64,000 bases of DNA from an uncultured Christensenellaceae bacterium (lineage in GTDB: Bacteria > Bacillota > Clostridia > Christensenellales > Borkfalkiaceae). The stretch lies in assembly GCA_910587825.1 (NCBI GenBank), contig CAJUNJ010000006.1, positions 52,302 through 116,301 of the forward strand. The letters are read 5' to 3'. Both the position numbers and the translations under genes were made by a program. Below the pieces are notes generated by a model. That model saw nothing but the letters and a program-made list of their open reading frames with translations, did not search any database and was not told the DNA's origin. The first letter of the stretch is position 1, and the number at the start of each line of letters is the position of its first letter. Shown here piece after piece: positions 46,776 through 56,059 of the stretch.

Positions 46776-47936
46776 ATGCCAAATAAAAATTATTACGAAA
46801 TTCTCGGTGTGTCCCAGTCGGCTTCGTCAGACGAAATTAAATCGGCTTACAGAAAGCTGGCAAAGCAGTACCACCCGGACTTTCACCCCGGCGACAAAGC
46901 CGCGGCTGAAAAGTTTAAAGAGATTAACGAAGCAAACGCCGTTCTTTCCGACGACCAGAAGCGCAAGCAGTACGATTACGAGCTTGCTCACCCCGGTATG
47001 GGCGGGGGCGGCTTCGGCGGCGGCAATCCATTCGGCGGGGGCGGCTTCGGCGGCGGATTTGAAGATATAATCAATTCAATGTTCGGGGGCGGAAGTCCTT
47101 TCGGCGGGGGCGGCTTCGGCGGCGGAGAAGCCAGAAAGAATCGCGGCGCCGATATAGAGCAGACGGTATATCTTTCGTTCCTTGACGCAATAAAGGGCTG
47201 TACCAAAGAAATAAGCTATACCCGCAACGAACCGTGTCCGTCTTGCAGGGGTACCGGCGCGAAAAACGGCACGGCGTTTAAAGTTTGTACCTGTTGCGGG
47301 GGAAGCGGTAAAATCAAGTACACGCAGGACACTATTTTCGGCAGAACTATACAGGTCGGCGCGTGTCCGGACTGTTCGGGTACGGGCAGACAGATTCTCG
47401 AAAAATGCCCCGACTGTAAGGGTAAAGGCTTTTTGCGCAAGGAAACGCGCTTTACCGTCAATATACCGGCAGGCGTCGACAAGGACAGCAGTTTAAGAAA
47501 GCGCGGGTTCGGTCAGGCGGCGGGCAACGGCGGCGAAAGCGGAGATTTGTACATCTATTTCCGTATCGAACCTCATAAACTTTTAAAGCGCGAGGACAGG
47601 GATTTGTATGTAACGGTTCCCATATCTTACAGCACGGCAGTGTCGGGCGGTAAAGTTTTGGTCCCCGGCATCGAAGACGCAATCGAACTGAACATACCTG
47701 AATGCACGCCGTCGGGAACGCGCTTCTGTATACGCGGCAAGGGCGTAAAGACGGTAAACGGCACGGGCAACCTTTACGTTACGGTCGAAATAGACGTCCC
47801 GCAGAAGCTCTCACGCGAACAGCTTAAAAAACTCGGCGAGTATGAAAGTTCCGTAACTCTTCGTTCCTGCGAAAATATGCGTAAATATTCGGACAGTATG
47901 TCGGCTCTGTACGGCAGAAAGATAGACAAGCAGTAA
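46776..47936 (+). CDS. dnaJ: Chaperone DnaJ (Hsp40)
   Basis: A 386-aa type A Hsp40. The J domain (1-70) has [20 protein letters not shown] and the HPD motif; a Gly/Phe-rich region (about 71-120) consists of tandem GGGGFGGG repeats; four CxxCxGxG zinc motifs follow ([32 protein letters not shown]); then the substrate-binding C-terminal domains. It stimulates DnaK ATPase and binds clients. AAAGGT precedes the ATG. A structured spacer separates it from dnaK. Confidence 0.97.
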   Translation: MPNKNYYEILGVSQSASSDEIKSAYRKLAKQYHPDFHPGDKAAAEKFKEINEANAVLSDDQKRKQYDYELAHPGMGGGGFGGGNPFGGGGFGGGFEDIINSMFGGGSPFGGGGFGGGEARKNRGADIEQTVYLSFLDAIKGCTKEISYTRNEPCPSCRGTGAKNGTAFKVCTCCGGSGKIKYTQDTIFGRTIQVGACPDCSGTGRQILEKCPDCKGKGFLRKETRFTVNIPAGVDKDSSLRKRGFGQAAGNGGESGDLYIYFRIEPHKLLKREDRDLYVTVPISYSTAVSGGKVLVPGIEDAIELNIPECTPSGTRFCIRGKGVKTVNGTGNLYVTVEIDVPQKLSREQLKKLGEYESSVTLRSCENMRKYSDSMSALYGRKIDKQ

Positions 47937-48013
47937 TTGCTGACCGGCTAAGCGCACTTTCCATAGGGATTTAAAAAATTAAATTTTTTAAAGTTGATCT
48001 TTCAAGCGAGGCT

Positions 48014-48046
48014 AAAGGCTCTTGGACAAACAGTTCAAGAGCCTTT
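48014..48046. terminator. Terminator between dnaJ and the SPFH gene
   Basis: AAAGGCTCTTG (48014-48024) pairs with CAAGAGCCTTT (48036-48046), then TTGTG. A second A/T palindrome (TTTAAAAAATT/AATTTTTTAAA) lies at about 47971-47993. It can serve both converging units. Confidence 0.8.
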
Positions 48047-48095
48047 TGTGTATAGCTACCGATTAAGCTATTACATTATAGCGAATAGAGTTACA

Positions 48096-49082
48096 TCAAA
48101 TTAACTTTTGTCCGCATTCGGGACAAAAGTTTGCGCCCGCGTCAATCGGCTTTCCGCACTTAGAGCAAAATTTGGGAACGGGATTGCCGCATTCGGGGCA
48201 GAATTTGCTACCGGATTGAATTGGTTTTCGGCATACGGAACAAGTATCAGAAAACGGCACGGTATTTGCCGAAATCACTTCTTTGCCAAGCACACTACCG
48301 ACGGCAACGCCTAAAATCGCTCCCGCAGTCCCGTTTCCGTCCGCGGCTTTGAAGGCGTCTGCCTGCGCTATTTTAACATATACGTCGACGTTGTTTCGCA
48401 TAAGCCCAAGCCTTGCGTTTTCGTCTACGGCTTTTTCAAGCTCGGGCGGAACCGAAAGATTCTCTATGTCGAATGCGGTCAGCGTGACGCCGAGTTCGCC
48501 GCAGCGTGTCGCAACGGATTTTTTTACCTCTTCGCTCAATTCGGCATATTTGGACGTCATATCCGAAATACTTACTTTACAAGTCGCAAATGCAGATGAA
48601 ATGCTTCCCACAAGCAAAGTCCGTAATGCTTTATTCAACTTGTTTGCGTCATAGTATTCCGCCATACCCGCAACCGACGTAAGAAACAATGCGGGATCTG
48701 TAATTTTGAACGAATATGTTCCGTTGCCTCTGAGTCTTATAATGCCGTATTCTGTTTGTACGGGAACGGGATTAGCCGTCCCCCAACGTATTCCCGTAAT
48801 TTCCTTTACGTTAACAAAATAAATCTCGGATTTGAAAGGTGTTTGAAATCCGTATTTCCAGGCAAGCAGCTTACTTATAACAGGCAAACTGTCGGTGTTG
48901 AGTTTATACGTTCCCGCCCTGAATACATCCGCCGTTTTGCCTTTGTCGCAAAATACGGCTGCTTGACTTTCGCGTACTGTAAGTGAAGATCCTTTTTTGA
49001 TTACGTTGTCTTTCATATCGAACTTTTGCACCAACGTATCATCTTCGAATGCGTGCAACTCTATTATTTTAAGCATTCCCAT
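48096..49082 (-). CDS. SPFH-domain protein with C-terminal zinc ribbons
   Basis: A 328-aa protein of the YdjI/virion-core-like SPFH group. An SPFH/band-7-like domain (about 20-235; pieces ESQAAVFCDKGKTADVFRAG, IRLRGNGTYSFKITDP, GVTLTAFDIENLSVP) is followed by a Gly/Ala segment and two or three zinc ribbons (CSVCRKP..FCPECG, FCSKCGKP..FCPECG). SPFH proteins form membrane-associated scaffolds. It follows the zinc-ribbon gene upstream with two bases between; AAAGGA precedes the ATG. Its cellular target is unknown. Confidence 0.87.
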   Translation of the reverse strand: MGMLKIIELHAFEDDTLVQKFDMKDNVIKKGSSLTVRESQAAVFCDKGKTADVFRAGTYKLNTDSLPVISKLLAWKYGFQTPFKSEIYFVNVKEITGIRWGTANPVPVQTEYGIIRLRGNGTYSFKITDPALFLTSVAGMAEYYDANKLNKALRTLLVGSISSAFATCKVSISDMTSKYAELSEEVKKSVATRCGELGVTLTAFDIENLSVPPELEKAVDENARLGLMRNNVDVYVKIAQADAFKAADGNGTAGAILGVAVGSVLGKEVISANTVPFSDTCSVCRKPIQSGSKFCPECGNPVPKFCSKCGKPIDAGANFCPECGQKLI

Positions 49083-49084
49083 AT

Positions 49085-50725
49085 CTATATATCCTTTTTT
49101 TCGTTAAACTCCATAGTTGTTATTGCGTGTTCGAAAATCGGCGCCCAATACCATCTGTCTTTACCGAGACAGTTCCAACTTCCGATACCTTGTTTTCCGT
49201 CCAACGAAAAGAAAAACATTGTGTTATAGACGGGCTGGTCAATGGCAGCGGAAATAAAATCGACAAAGAAAATATTGCCGCTTGACGCGATGATTTTCGC
49301 TTCCCCGAATTTTGTCGAAGGGAGCGAGTTTTTCAACATGGCAAGCATTTGCTTACCGAAAGCCGCAACGTCTTTGCTATCGAGCGAACCACCGAAATTC
49401 ACGTTCAGATTGACCGTTGCGTCGGGCGTAGTATATATGTAACGCGGCGCATTTACGGGATACTTTATACGGCGCAATTCGTCCGACATCACTTCAAAAC
49501 TTTCGGGCATAACGGCGGTGATTTTACCGTCCGCTATACGCGCCCGTACGAACTTTACATCGGGCAGTTCGAATCCCTGCGGCATATCCGCGCGGATATT
49601 TTCATAGTTTATGCCTCCCACGGCGCAGTCGAGCGCGTTACCTTTTACGATGAAAGTCGTCCCGCACGCCGGGCAATACGCGGTCTTTCCGTTGTCGTCA
49701 AGCACAATGGGACTGCCGCATTGCGTACATATAAGAGCTTCGAGTTCGTTTGCGCGCCGAATTTCTATTCCGTCTGTTTTGCCGCGGATATTGCCGCAAG
49801 ACGGGCATGCTCCGTCTTCGCCGAGCGCCCCGCCGCAAGCGGGACAAATATTGCTTTCCAGCCGCTCGCCGTCCGAAATTTTAATTTTTATTTCCGCATC
49901 GGAAAGTATCTCGACTGCGTCGCTCTTTGCTTTGACCATCGGCTTTGCATTACCGTAATTGTATTTTAGCTCTCCTTTAATATAAATTTCGCCCTGCGGG
50001 ATATTGTTTCTTTTTGCAATAATATCAAACGCTTCGATTAAATTATCGGTTAATCTGTCGAAATATGCGCCGTTATCTCTGCCGCGCACAAATGCGCAGT
50101 AAACGGTTTCCTTATCTGTCTGATAACCGTTAGGCTGCTCTAAACGCGCGGTCACAAAGTAAGCGTTTTTATAATCGATAACGTCAAAGTATCCCGCAGG
50201 AACAACGTCAACACTGAATGCGCAATATTTGTTTTTAAGTTGCGATATCCACATTTTCAGCTTATTAAACAAAACCAAGTCATCGGTTTCGTCAATCAGC
50301 TTTGCGCGTTTACCGTAATTTTTCAATATTCGGTGCGCTTTTGCAAAACCGTACTGCTCCGTGATTGCATAGCAATAATAGGCTTTTTTTTCGTCATAAT
50401 ACGGACTTTTTTTATCGCCGTAAAGAAAGCAACCGATAAGTGCGCAATCGCAGTTTATGTTATCCAACGCATTGTCAAGATACTTCAAATCATTGTCCGT
50501 AATCGAATTATTCCTCAGGCGGCATAAAACATAATGCGCACAGGCGTTATCGTCGCCGTTAAACAAAAGTGTCATCAGTTCTTCTTCCGACGCATTAAAG
50601 TAATCGGTCGAAGACTTGCAATAAACTTCCCTGTCACGCTCCGAGTCGCATTTTATAGCTTTCAAATATTTTGCTGTAACTTTTTTTGCAAAAGCCGCCG
50701 CCTGTTTATTTTGCTTTTCAATCAT
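49085..50725 (-). CDS. Zinc-ribbon protein of unknown function, partner of the SPFH protein
   Basis: A 546-aa protein without signal or membrane helix. The N-terminal part (about 1-120) is helical with alternating Ala/Cys/Tyr residues, perhaps Sel1- or TPR-like; the middle has two ribbons, CPACGGALGEDGACPSCG and CTQCGSPI..YCPACGTTF (about 290-355); the C-terminal 190 residues are an unrecognised domain (NLNVNFGGSLDSKDVAAFGK, FFFSLDGKQGIGSWNC). It is first in a two-gene operon with the SPFH gene, so the two likely act together. Confidence 0.75.
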   Translation of the reverse strand: MIEKQNKQAAAFAKKVTAKYLKAIKCDSERDREVYCKSSTDYFNASEEELMTLLFNGDDNACAHYVLCRLRNNSITDNDLKYLDNALDNINCDCALIGCFLYGDKKSPYYDEKKAYYCYAITEQYGFAKAHRILKNYGKRAKLIDETDDLVLFNKLKMWISQLKNKYCAFSVDVVPAGYFDVIDYKNAYFVTARLEQPNGYQTDKETVYCAFVRGRDNGAYFDRLTDNLIEAFDIIAKRNNIPQGEIYIKGELKYNYGNAKPMVKAKSDAVEILSDAEIKIKISDGERLESNICPACGGALGEDGACPSCGNIRGKTDGIEIRRANELEALICTQCGSPIVLDDNGKTAYCPACGTTFIVKGNALDCAVGGINYENIRADMPQGFELPDVKFVRARIADGKITAVMPESFEVMSDELRRIKYPVNAPRYIYTTPDATVNLNVNFGGSLDSKDVAAFGKQMLAMLKNSLPSTKFGEAKIIASSGNIFFVDFISAAIDQPVYNTMFFFSLDGKQGIGSWNCLGKDRWYWAPIFEHAITTMEFNEKKDI

Positions 50726-50798
50726 TCGCTTATATCTCTTATTCGCGTAAATCTATTGCGGATGCAACCGTATTTTTGGTATGTATGATACCGTATAA

Positions 50799-50827
50799 AT
50801 TATAACACTTTGTTCATAGCATTGCAA
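50799..50827 (-). promoter_or_regulatory. Promoter of the zinc-ribbon-SPFH operon
   Basis: On the - strand: TTGCAA (50827-50822), 17 bases, TATAAT (50804-50799). Confidence 0.85.
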
Positions 50828-50960
50828 GAATTATAAGAAAAAAAACGGATACTCTTATGGCTCTGTACGGTAAGCGAAAAACATTATGCGTCAAATCTTA
50901 AAATTTGTCCTTTGCTAATTGCAAATTCGCTGTTTATGGGTAATCGTTTTGATGATTTTA

Positions 50961-50969
50961 TGGTATAAT
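50961..50969 (+). promoter_or_regulatory. Extended -10 promoter of the XRE gene
   Basis: TGGTATAAT, an extended -10 box; no good -35 is seen. AAGGAG follows as ribosome site for ATG 50999. Confidence 0.6.
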
Positions 50970-50998
50970 TAAAATATCTTAAATAAGGAGCAACGTCT

Positions 50999-51463
50999 AT
51001 GGATATGCAAAAAATCGGCTCGTTTTTAGCTGAGTTGAGAAAAGAAAAAAATCTGACGCAGGATGAACTCGGTGCGCAAATCGGAGTTACGAATAAAACT
51101 ATCTCGCGCTGGGAAACCGGCAACTATTTACCTCCCGTCGAAATGCTGCAAACTCTTGGCGACACTTACGGCGTTAGCATAAACGAAATATTGAACGGCG
51201 AACGGATAAGCGACGGAAACTATAAAGATATTTCGGAACAAAATATCAAATCCGCGCTGACAAAAAGCGATTCGGTAATAGCGAAACACAGAAAAATTAT
51301 GAATTGGGTTATAGCTGTCGTTGTGGCTGCGTTATACGTAACGATTAGTTTTATAACTTTGAAATGGCAATATACCTGGATTATCTGGGCGGTATATTGC
51401 GCGTATCGAACAGTCGAGAGTATAATAATTTACCGCCTGACCGGTCGCGTCAAATCAAAATAG
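50999..51463 (+). CDS. XRE-family regulator with membrane helices
   Basis: A 154-aa protein: XRE helix-turn-helix at the N-terminus (LRKEKNLTQDELGAQIGVTN, then KTISRWETGNYLPP), a short linker, and two hydrophobic helices (about 99-118 and 122-142). Membrane-tethered XRE regulators of this kind are common in Clostridia and may sense envelope state. It is divergent from the zinc-ribbon-SPFH operon, which it might regulate; the Sel1-repeat gene follows behind its own promoter. It resembles in design the broken regulator at 7788-8264. Confidence 0.87.
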   Translation: MDMQKIGSFLAELRKEKNLTQDELGAQIGVTNKTISRWETGNYLPPVEMLQTLGDTYGVSINEILNGERISDGNYKDISEQNIKSALTKSDSVIAKHRKIMNWVIAVVVAALYVTISFITLKWQYTWIIWAVYCAYRTVESIIIYRLTGRVKSK

Positions 51464-51489
51464 ACGTTATCAATCTGGTGTGAAGTTAT

Positions 51490-51518
51490 TTGCTTTTTAT
51501 TATTCTCAGTGCTATAAT
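51490..51518 (+). promoter_or_regulatory. Promoter of the Sel1-repeat gene
   Basis: TTGCTT (51490-51495), 17 bases, TATAAT (51513-51518); AAGGAG then precedes ATG 51549. Confidence 0.85.
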
Positions 51519-51548
51519 TTAGAATAAATAATTAGTAAGGAGACAAAA

Positions 51549-52734
51549 ATGGATATCGAAAAATTAAAAATCGACGCCGAAAACGGCAACGCGGAAGCAC
51601 AGTGTGCGTTAGGTAAAATCTTGTTGCGTATCGATTACGATGGTACGGAGATAGACGAAAACGCAGACGAAGGCATCAGGCTGCTTAAAAGCGCGGCAAA
51701 GCAAGGCAATGCGGAATCCGAGTTTAATTTGGGCTTGTGCTATCTTTACGGGCGCGGAGTTGACGAAGATAAAACGGAAGCATTCAAGCATACCCTATCC
51801 GCCGCAAAAAAGAATTATGCTTCCGCGCAAAATAATATTGGCACTTTTTACGAAAACGGGATAGGCGTTGAAAAAGACGAAAATGCCGCCTTCGAGTGGT
51901 ATAAAAAATCGGCAGACCAAGGCAATGATATCGGGCAACTGAACGTAGGTAATTGCTATAAGGATGGAATTGCCGTAAAGCGGGATTTTTCGGAAGCTCT
52001 CAAATGGATGAAGCTGTCCGCCGAGCAGGGGAATGCCGACGCTTTGTTTGAGATTGGTATTTTTTACGAGAACGGTTACGGCGTCAGACGCGACGCGAAA
52101 GAATCGTTCAACTGGTATAAAAAAGCCGCCGAAAAAAAATCACGGCAAAGCGATGTGTTACGTCGGTTACTGCTATCAGTACGGCGACGGTGTGGAGCGC
52201 AATCTTCAAGAAGCCGTTAAGTGGTATCAGGCTTCTATGGAACAAAAATATTTTCAGGCTTTCACCAATATGGGTTATTGCTATCAGTACGGCGAAGGCG
52301 TAGAAGAGAATATGAACGCGGCAATTATGATGTATCGTGCGGGCGCCCAACTCGGCAGTACGGACGCGCTTTATAATCTCGGTATCTGCTACTCTTACGG
52401 CTACGGCGTAAAACAAAGCGACGAAGAAGCCGCGAAATATTTTCTTGCCGGAGCAAACGCGGGCTGCGACAGATGCCAATTCAGAATAGGCGTTTGTTAC
52501 GGTTGCGGCGACGGCGTTGAAGAAGATGCCGACAAGGCTATCGAATATCTGACTCGTTCCGCAAAACAAGGCAACGATGACGCAATGTATTCGCTGGGCG
52601 AATTTTACGAAAACGGTATTGGCGTCGAAGAAGATCTTGACGAAGCCGTGAAATACTATAAAGCCGCCGCCGGGCAAGGGAATGCCGAAGCGATAAAGAA
52701 ATTGAAAAAAAGAAAATTCAAAAGATATATGTAA
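51549..52734 (+). pseudogene. Sel1-repeat protein, frame broken at an A8 tract
   Basis: Ten or so Sel1-like repeats (about 36 residues each, such as AQCALGKILLR, SEFNLGLCYLYGRGV, AMCYVGYCYQYGDGV, AMYSLGEFYENGIGV) run through the whole stretch, but in two frames: the first ends at 52220, the second carries on to 52734. The switch is at the run of eight A at 52132-52139; with seven A the frame would be continuous, KKAAEKNHGKAMCYVGYCYQ, giving about 394 residues. The product has no signal peptide. Causes may be a recent mutation, a sequence error, phase variation, or slippage on the A-run. Sel1 proteins mediate protein-protein contacts. Confidence 0.85.
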
Positions 52735-52805
52735 GCCGAATTAAAGGAACATGGCGCATACATTTGCCCGTGCCGATTTGTTTTCTGACGTTATTGCTCT
52801 AATCG

Positions 52806-52836
52806 AATAAAGCCGCGATATGTTCGCGGCTTTATT
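52806..52836 (+). terminator. Terminator after the Sel1-repeat gene
   Basis: AATAAAGCCGCGA (52806-52818) pairs exactly with TCGCGGCTTTATT (52824-52836). Confidence 0.88.
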
Positions 52837-52943
52837 TACGCCACTTTGTTATATCTAATGAGAGTTTAAAATGATAACACTTATAAAAATTCATCAAAAA
52901 AATAGCGGAAGTTATACGTTTCCGAGTTCGGAAAAAACTGACT

Positions 52944-53133
52944 TTATCCACAATTTTAATTAAAATCGTGCAGTTATCCACAAAAAGTTGTCCACAAAAT
53001 GCATTGGGGAAATACCGTATAAAGCGCAAGTATTGAAAAATTATCCACAATTTATCAACACTTATACAATTATTCGGGAATATGCGTCTTTTTACGACAA
53101 ATTATTATAAAATAACGCATAAAGTTATCAACA
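52944..53133 (+). other. Cluster of DnaA-box-like sites in A/T-rich, gene-free DNA
   Basis: Perfect DnaA boxes TTATCCACA lie at 52944-52952, 52974-52982 and 53041-53049, with near-matches TTGTCCACA (52988-52996) and TTATCAACA (53052-53060 and 53125-53133). All six point the same way. The tract 52840-53250 has no gene, and A/T-rich DNA follows the first boxes. This is the make-up of a replication origin or another DnaA-binding locus; dnaA and dnaN are not in the window. Confidence 0.65.
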
Positions 53134-53253
53134 TATACGCAAAAACCCGAACAAATATTTTATTCTATTGAATATGATAATATTCGCTATTCGGGGCAAT
53201 AACCCTAATGGGTGTGCTTCGGGTGAAAAGTAACTAAAAATTAGGTTTAAGGG

Positions 53254-53282
53254 TTTACAATTAAACAATAGTATGGTATAAT
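53254..53282 (+). promoter_or_regulatory. Promoter of the V-ATPase operon
   Basis: TTTACA (53254-53259), 17 bases, TATAAT (53277-53282) with an upstream TGG (extended -10). Confidence 0.85.
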
Positions 53283-53304
53283 ATTCCAGTAACGAGAGGT
53301 TGTT

Positions 53305-53622
53305 ATGCAGGAAATAATCAATTCCATAACGGAAGCCGAAGAGAGAGCATCGGAAATAAAGGCGCAGGCTTTGAAAAAGTCGGCAGAAATTGCTTCTGCG
53401 GCGGAAGAACGCGCTTTTGAAATAGCAAAACTTTCGGAAGCCGAGTGCAAAGCTTACCGCGAAAAGAGCGTTAAGCAGGCGGAAGCGGACGCGCAAAAGA
53501 AGTATGAAGCCGAAATGACGGTAAAACGCGCCGAAGCGGCGCAGTATGCAGCCGAACGCCTTAAAGATACGGACGGCGCCGTCAATGAAATAGTACGGAG
53601 GGTCAAGCGTGGCGGTTGCTGA
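53305..53622 (+). CDS. ntpF: V-type ATPase subunit G/H (peripheral stalk)
   Basis: A 105-aa, almost wholly helical, charged protein (AEERASEIKAQALKKSAEIA and on), the usual form of the stalk subunit that pairs with subunit E. It opens an operon in the order F-I-K-E-C-G-A-B-D, that of Enterococcus hirae. GAGAGG precedes the ATG. It overlaps ntpI by 14 bases. Confidence 0.9.
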   Translation: MQEIINSITEAEERASEIKAQALKKSAEIASAAEERAFEIAKLSEAECKAYREKSVKQAEADAQKKYEAEMTVKRAEAAQYAAERLKDTDGAVNEIVRRVKRGGC

Positions 53623-55561
53623 AATGAGCAAGCTTAACCTTGCCGCAATGTCTTACGACAGGGATGCCGTATTAAACGCCCTTCAACGCACGGGCGCGGT
53701 TGAAATCAAGCTTCATTCGCAAATTGAAAACACGGTTGTAAAAGACGCGGACTGCGAAAGTCTTTCCGCATATTTTTCTGCTGTCGAAAGCGCGCTTGAA
53801 AGGCTTTGCGCCGGCGTCGGCGCGTACGAAAAGGAAAATAAAATAAAGTCGGATTTGCTTAAAGACGGCTTTGACGTAAGTTATACCCAATTTATTTCCG
53901 CAAGCGGACAGAGGGCGGAAAACGATAAATTAGTATCGGAGATAAACGTCATTTTCGACGAAGGCAAGGAGCTTGCCTTAAAACTTGCAAATGTAATCAG
54001 GCAGACAGCTGCCGCCGAAATTTACAAAAATATTACGCAGCCGCTGGGTTGCGAAGATACGGCGCACGTCGGGTTCAAGGTGGGAACGCTTCCGCAGACG
54101 GCGGATTTCTCCGCATTCGGAAACGAGCTGTTCGGCATTGAAAAGCTTTCGGAAGGCAACGGCCAGTGCGCTGTGTTTGCGGCATACCACCTTAGCGTTG
54201 CGCAGGAAGCCGAGAACGCGCTTTCGGAAGCGGGCTTTACGCCCTGTCCTTTCGGCAGGGACGTCACGGGCGAACAGCTTTATCAGAAGCTTTTATCGGA
54301 GAGGCAAATGCTTACCGAAGAAATAGACGAAAATTCGAAGCGTATGTACGCCCTGCGCGAAAATATACGCGGGCTTAAAATATACTGCGACTACCTCGCG
54401 TTCGAGCTTGAAAAGGCAAAACTTGCCGAAAAAATGCGCGCAACGCAGACGACTTTTCTGCTTGAAGCGTATGTCCCCGACGAGGCGAAAGAAAGGGTAG
54501 CGCAAGCCGTTGACGGTGCGGTCGGCGCGGTATATTACGAGTTTTCAAAGCCGTCGGACGACGAGGTTCCGCCCACGCTTTTAAAGAACAACAAAGTTGT
54601 TAAAAATTTCGAAGCCGTGACAAATATGTATTCGCCCGTCGGATACCGGGAATTCGACCCGAACACCGTAATGGCGTTTTTCTACGCCGTATTTCTCGGC
54701 TTTATAATGGGCGACATCGGTTACGGGCTTTTAATGACCGTGCTGGGCGGGTTCGTATATTTCAGGATAAAGCGCGACACGGGTATGAAGAGGCTTGCGG
54801 GCGTGTTTGCCGTCGGCGGTATATTCGCCGTAATATGGGGGCTGTTGTTCAATTCGATATTCGGCATAACTATGACCTTTATGCCTACGGTAATGCCTGA
54901 CGCAAAGGACGATATGTGGCTTTTAATGGGTATTAAAATACCCGCGGTGCTTATCATAAGTCTGCTTATCGGCATAGTGCAGCTTTGTGCGGGCTACGTC
55001 TGCCGCGCCGTGCAGTGCTGGCGCAGAAAACAAATCTGGGACGGCATTTTGGACGGTATGGTCTGGGCAGTGTTCACTTTGGGCGTCGGACTTGCGCTTA
55101 TAGGTCTTACGGAAGGGCTGTCGGTTACGCTTGCTTATGCGGGCGGTATAACGGCGGGGGTAATGCTTGTAATCGCAATGCTTACGGCGGGCAGAAAGGA
55201 AAAACTTTTGGGTAAGTTCACAAAGGGCTTCGGCGCGGCGTACGGAGTAATCAACTTCGCTTCCGACGTGTTAAGTTACGCAAGACTTTACGGGCTTATG
55301 CTGTCGGGCGCGGTAATCGCGCAGATAGTGTCGCAGTATTCGGTTGACTTCTTTTTCAGCGGAAACGCCCTTCTTATAATTCTCGGCGTAGTTCTTATGC
55401 TCGTCGGTCACGCATTCAACCTTGCGATAGGTCTGCTCGGCGCGTATATCCACGACGCAAGATTGCAGTACGTCGAATTCTACGGCAGATTTTTCGAAGG
55501 AGAGGGCGAACTGTTCGCCCCTCTCGGTGCAAAACATAAATATATCTATTTAAATAATTGA
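53609..55561 (+). CDS. ntpI: V-type ATPase subunit I (a subunit)
   Basis: A 650-aa stator subunit with a cytoplasmic N-terminal half (about 1-330, with helical coiled segments) and seven or eight helices in the C-terminal half. AFFYAVFLGFIMGDIGYGLL and the later LSYARLYGLMLSGAVIA (carrying the essential Arg) are typical; they form the ion path with the K ring. The GTG at 53609 is chosen because GGAGG lies six bases ahead; ATG 53624 is the alternative. Confidence 0.95.
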   Translation: MAVAEMSKLNLAAMSYDRDAVLNALQRTGAVEIKLHSQIENTVVKDADCESLSAYFSAVESALERLCAGVGAYEKENKIKSDLLKDGFDVSYTQFISASGQRAENDKLVSEINVIFDEGKELALKLANVIRQTAAAEIYKNITQPLGCEDTAHVGFKVGTLPQTADFSAFGNELFGIEKLSEGNGQCAVFAAYHLSVAQEAENALSEAGFTPCPFGRDVTGEQLYQKLLSERQMLTEEIDENSKRMYALRENIRGLKIYCDYLAFELEKAKLAEKMRATQTTFLLEAYVPDEAKERVAQAVDGAVGAVYYEFSKPSDDEVPPTLLKNNKVVKNFEAVTNMYSPVGYREFDPNTVMAFFYAVFLGFIMGDIGYGLLMTVLGGFVYFRIKRDTGMKRLAGVFAVGGIFAVIWGLLFNSIFGITMTFMPTVMPDAKDDMWLLMGIKIPAVLIISLLIGIVQLCAGYVCRAVQCWRRKQIWDGILDGMVWAVFTLGVGLALIGLTEGLSVTLAYAGGITAGVMLVIAMLTAGRKEKLLGKFTKGFGAAYGVINFASDVLSYARLYGLMLSGAVIAQIVSQYSVDFFFSGNALLIILGVVLMLVGHAFNLAIGLLGAYIHDARLQYVEFYGRFFEGEGELFAPLGAKHKYIYLNN

Positions 55562-55607
55562 AACTCACTGCAAAATATTTGCGTGAATATAAACGGAGGT
55601 TTTTGAT

Positions 55608-56057
55608 ATGACAAGTGGTTATGCTATCGGTATAATCGGAATTGCGCTTTGCGTACTGCTCTGCGGGGTAGGTTCGGCAATCGGTCTTTACAAGACGGGA
55701 AGCGCGGCTGCGGGGGTTCTCGGCGAAGACCCCAAAAAGTTCGGTAAAGTACTCGTATTGGTGCTTCTTCCCGCAACGCAGGGTATTTACGGCTTTATTA
55801 TAGGAATAATAGCTTCTTCGTCCCTCGGCAATCTCGAAGCCGCGGCGCAGGGCTGGTCGCTTTTGGGCGCCGTTCTGCCTATGGCGCTGTCGGGTCTTGT
55901 AACGGGTATATTCCAGGGCAAGTCGTCGGTAAACTGTATTTATGCGGTAGGCAAGCAGGAATCGCTTGGCGGTAAACTTATTATCTATCCCGCGATGATT
56001 GAATTTTACGCGATTTTGGGTCTTATTATTTCGATAATGCTTGTAGCGGGTATCTGA
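55608..56057 (+). CDS. ntpK: V-type ATPase subunit K (rotor ring, Na+ type)
   Basis: A 149-aa double-hairpin proteolipid with four helices. Leu54, Thr57, Gln58, Gln103 and Glu132 match, with a constant offset of seven, the residues Leu61, Thr64, Gln65, Gln110 and Glu139 that hold Na+ in the Enterococcus hirae ring. The pump is therefore probably Na+-coupled. ACGGAGG precedes the ATG. It is two bases ahead of ntpE. Confidence 0.96.
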   Translation: MTSGYAIGIIGIALCVLLCGVGSAIGLYKTGSAAAGVLGEDPKKFGKVLVLVLLPATQGIYGFIIGIIASSSLGNLEAAAQGWSLLGAVLPMALSGLVTGIFQGKSSVNCIYAVGKQESLGGKLIIYPAMIEFYAILGLIISIMLVAGI

Positions 56058-56059
56058 TA

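Noticed and set aside
46600..47070. Open frame overlapping the start of dnaJ
   Set aside because: It covers the hairpin spacer and the J domain in the wrong frame; no ribosome site.
46985..47130. Repeat array in dnaJ as a possible CRISPR or satellite
   Set aside because: The repeats are codons of the Gly/Phe-rich domain (GGGGFGGG) of DnaJ, normal for this protein.
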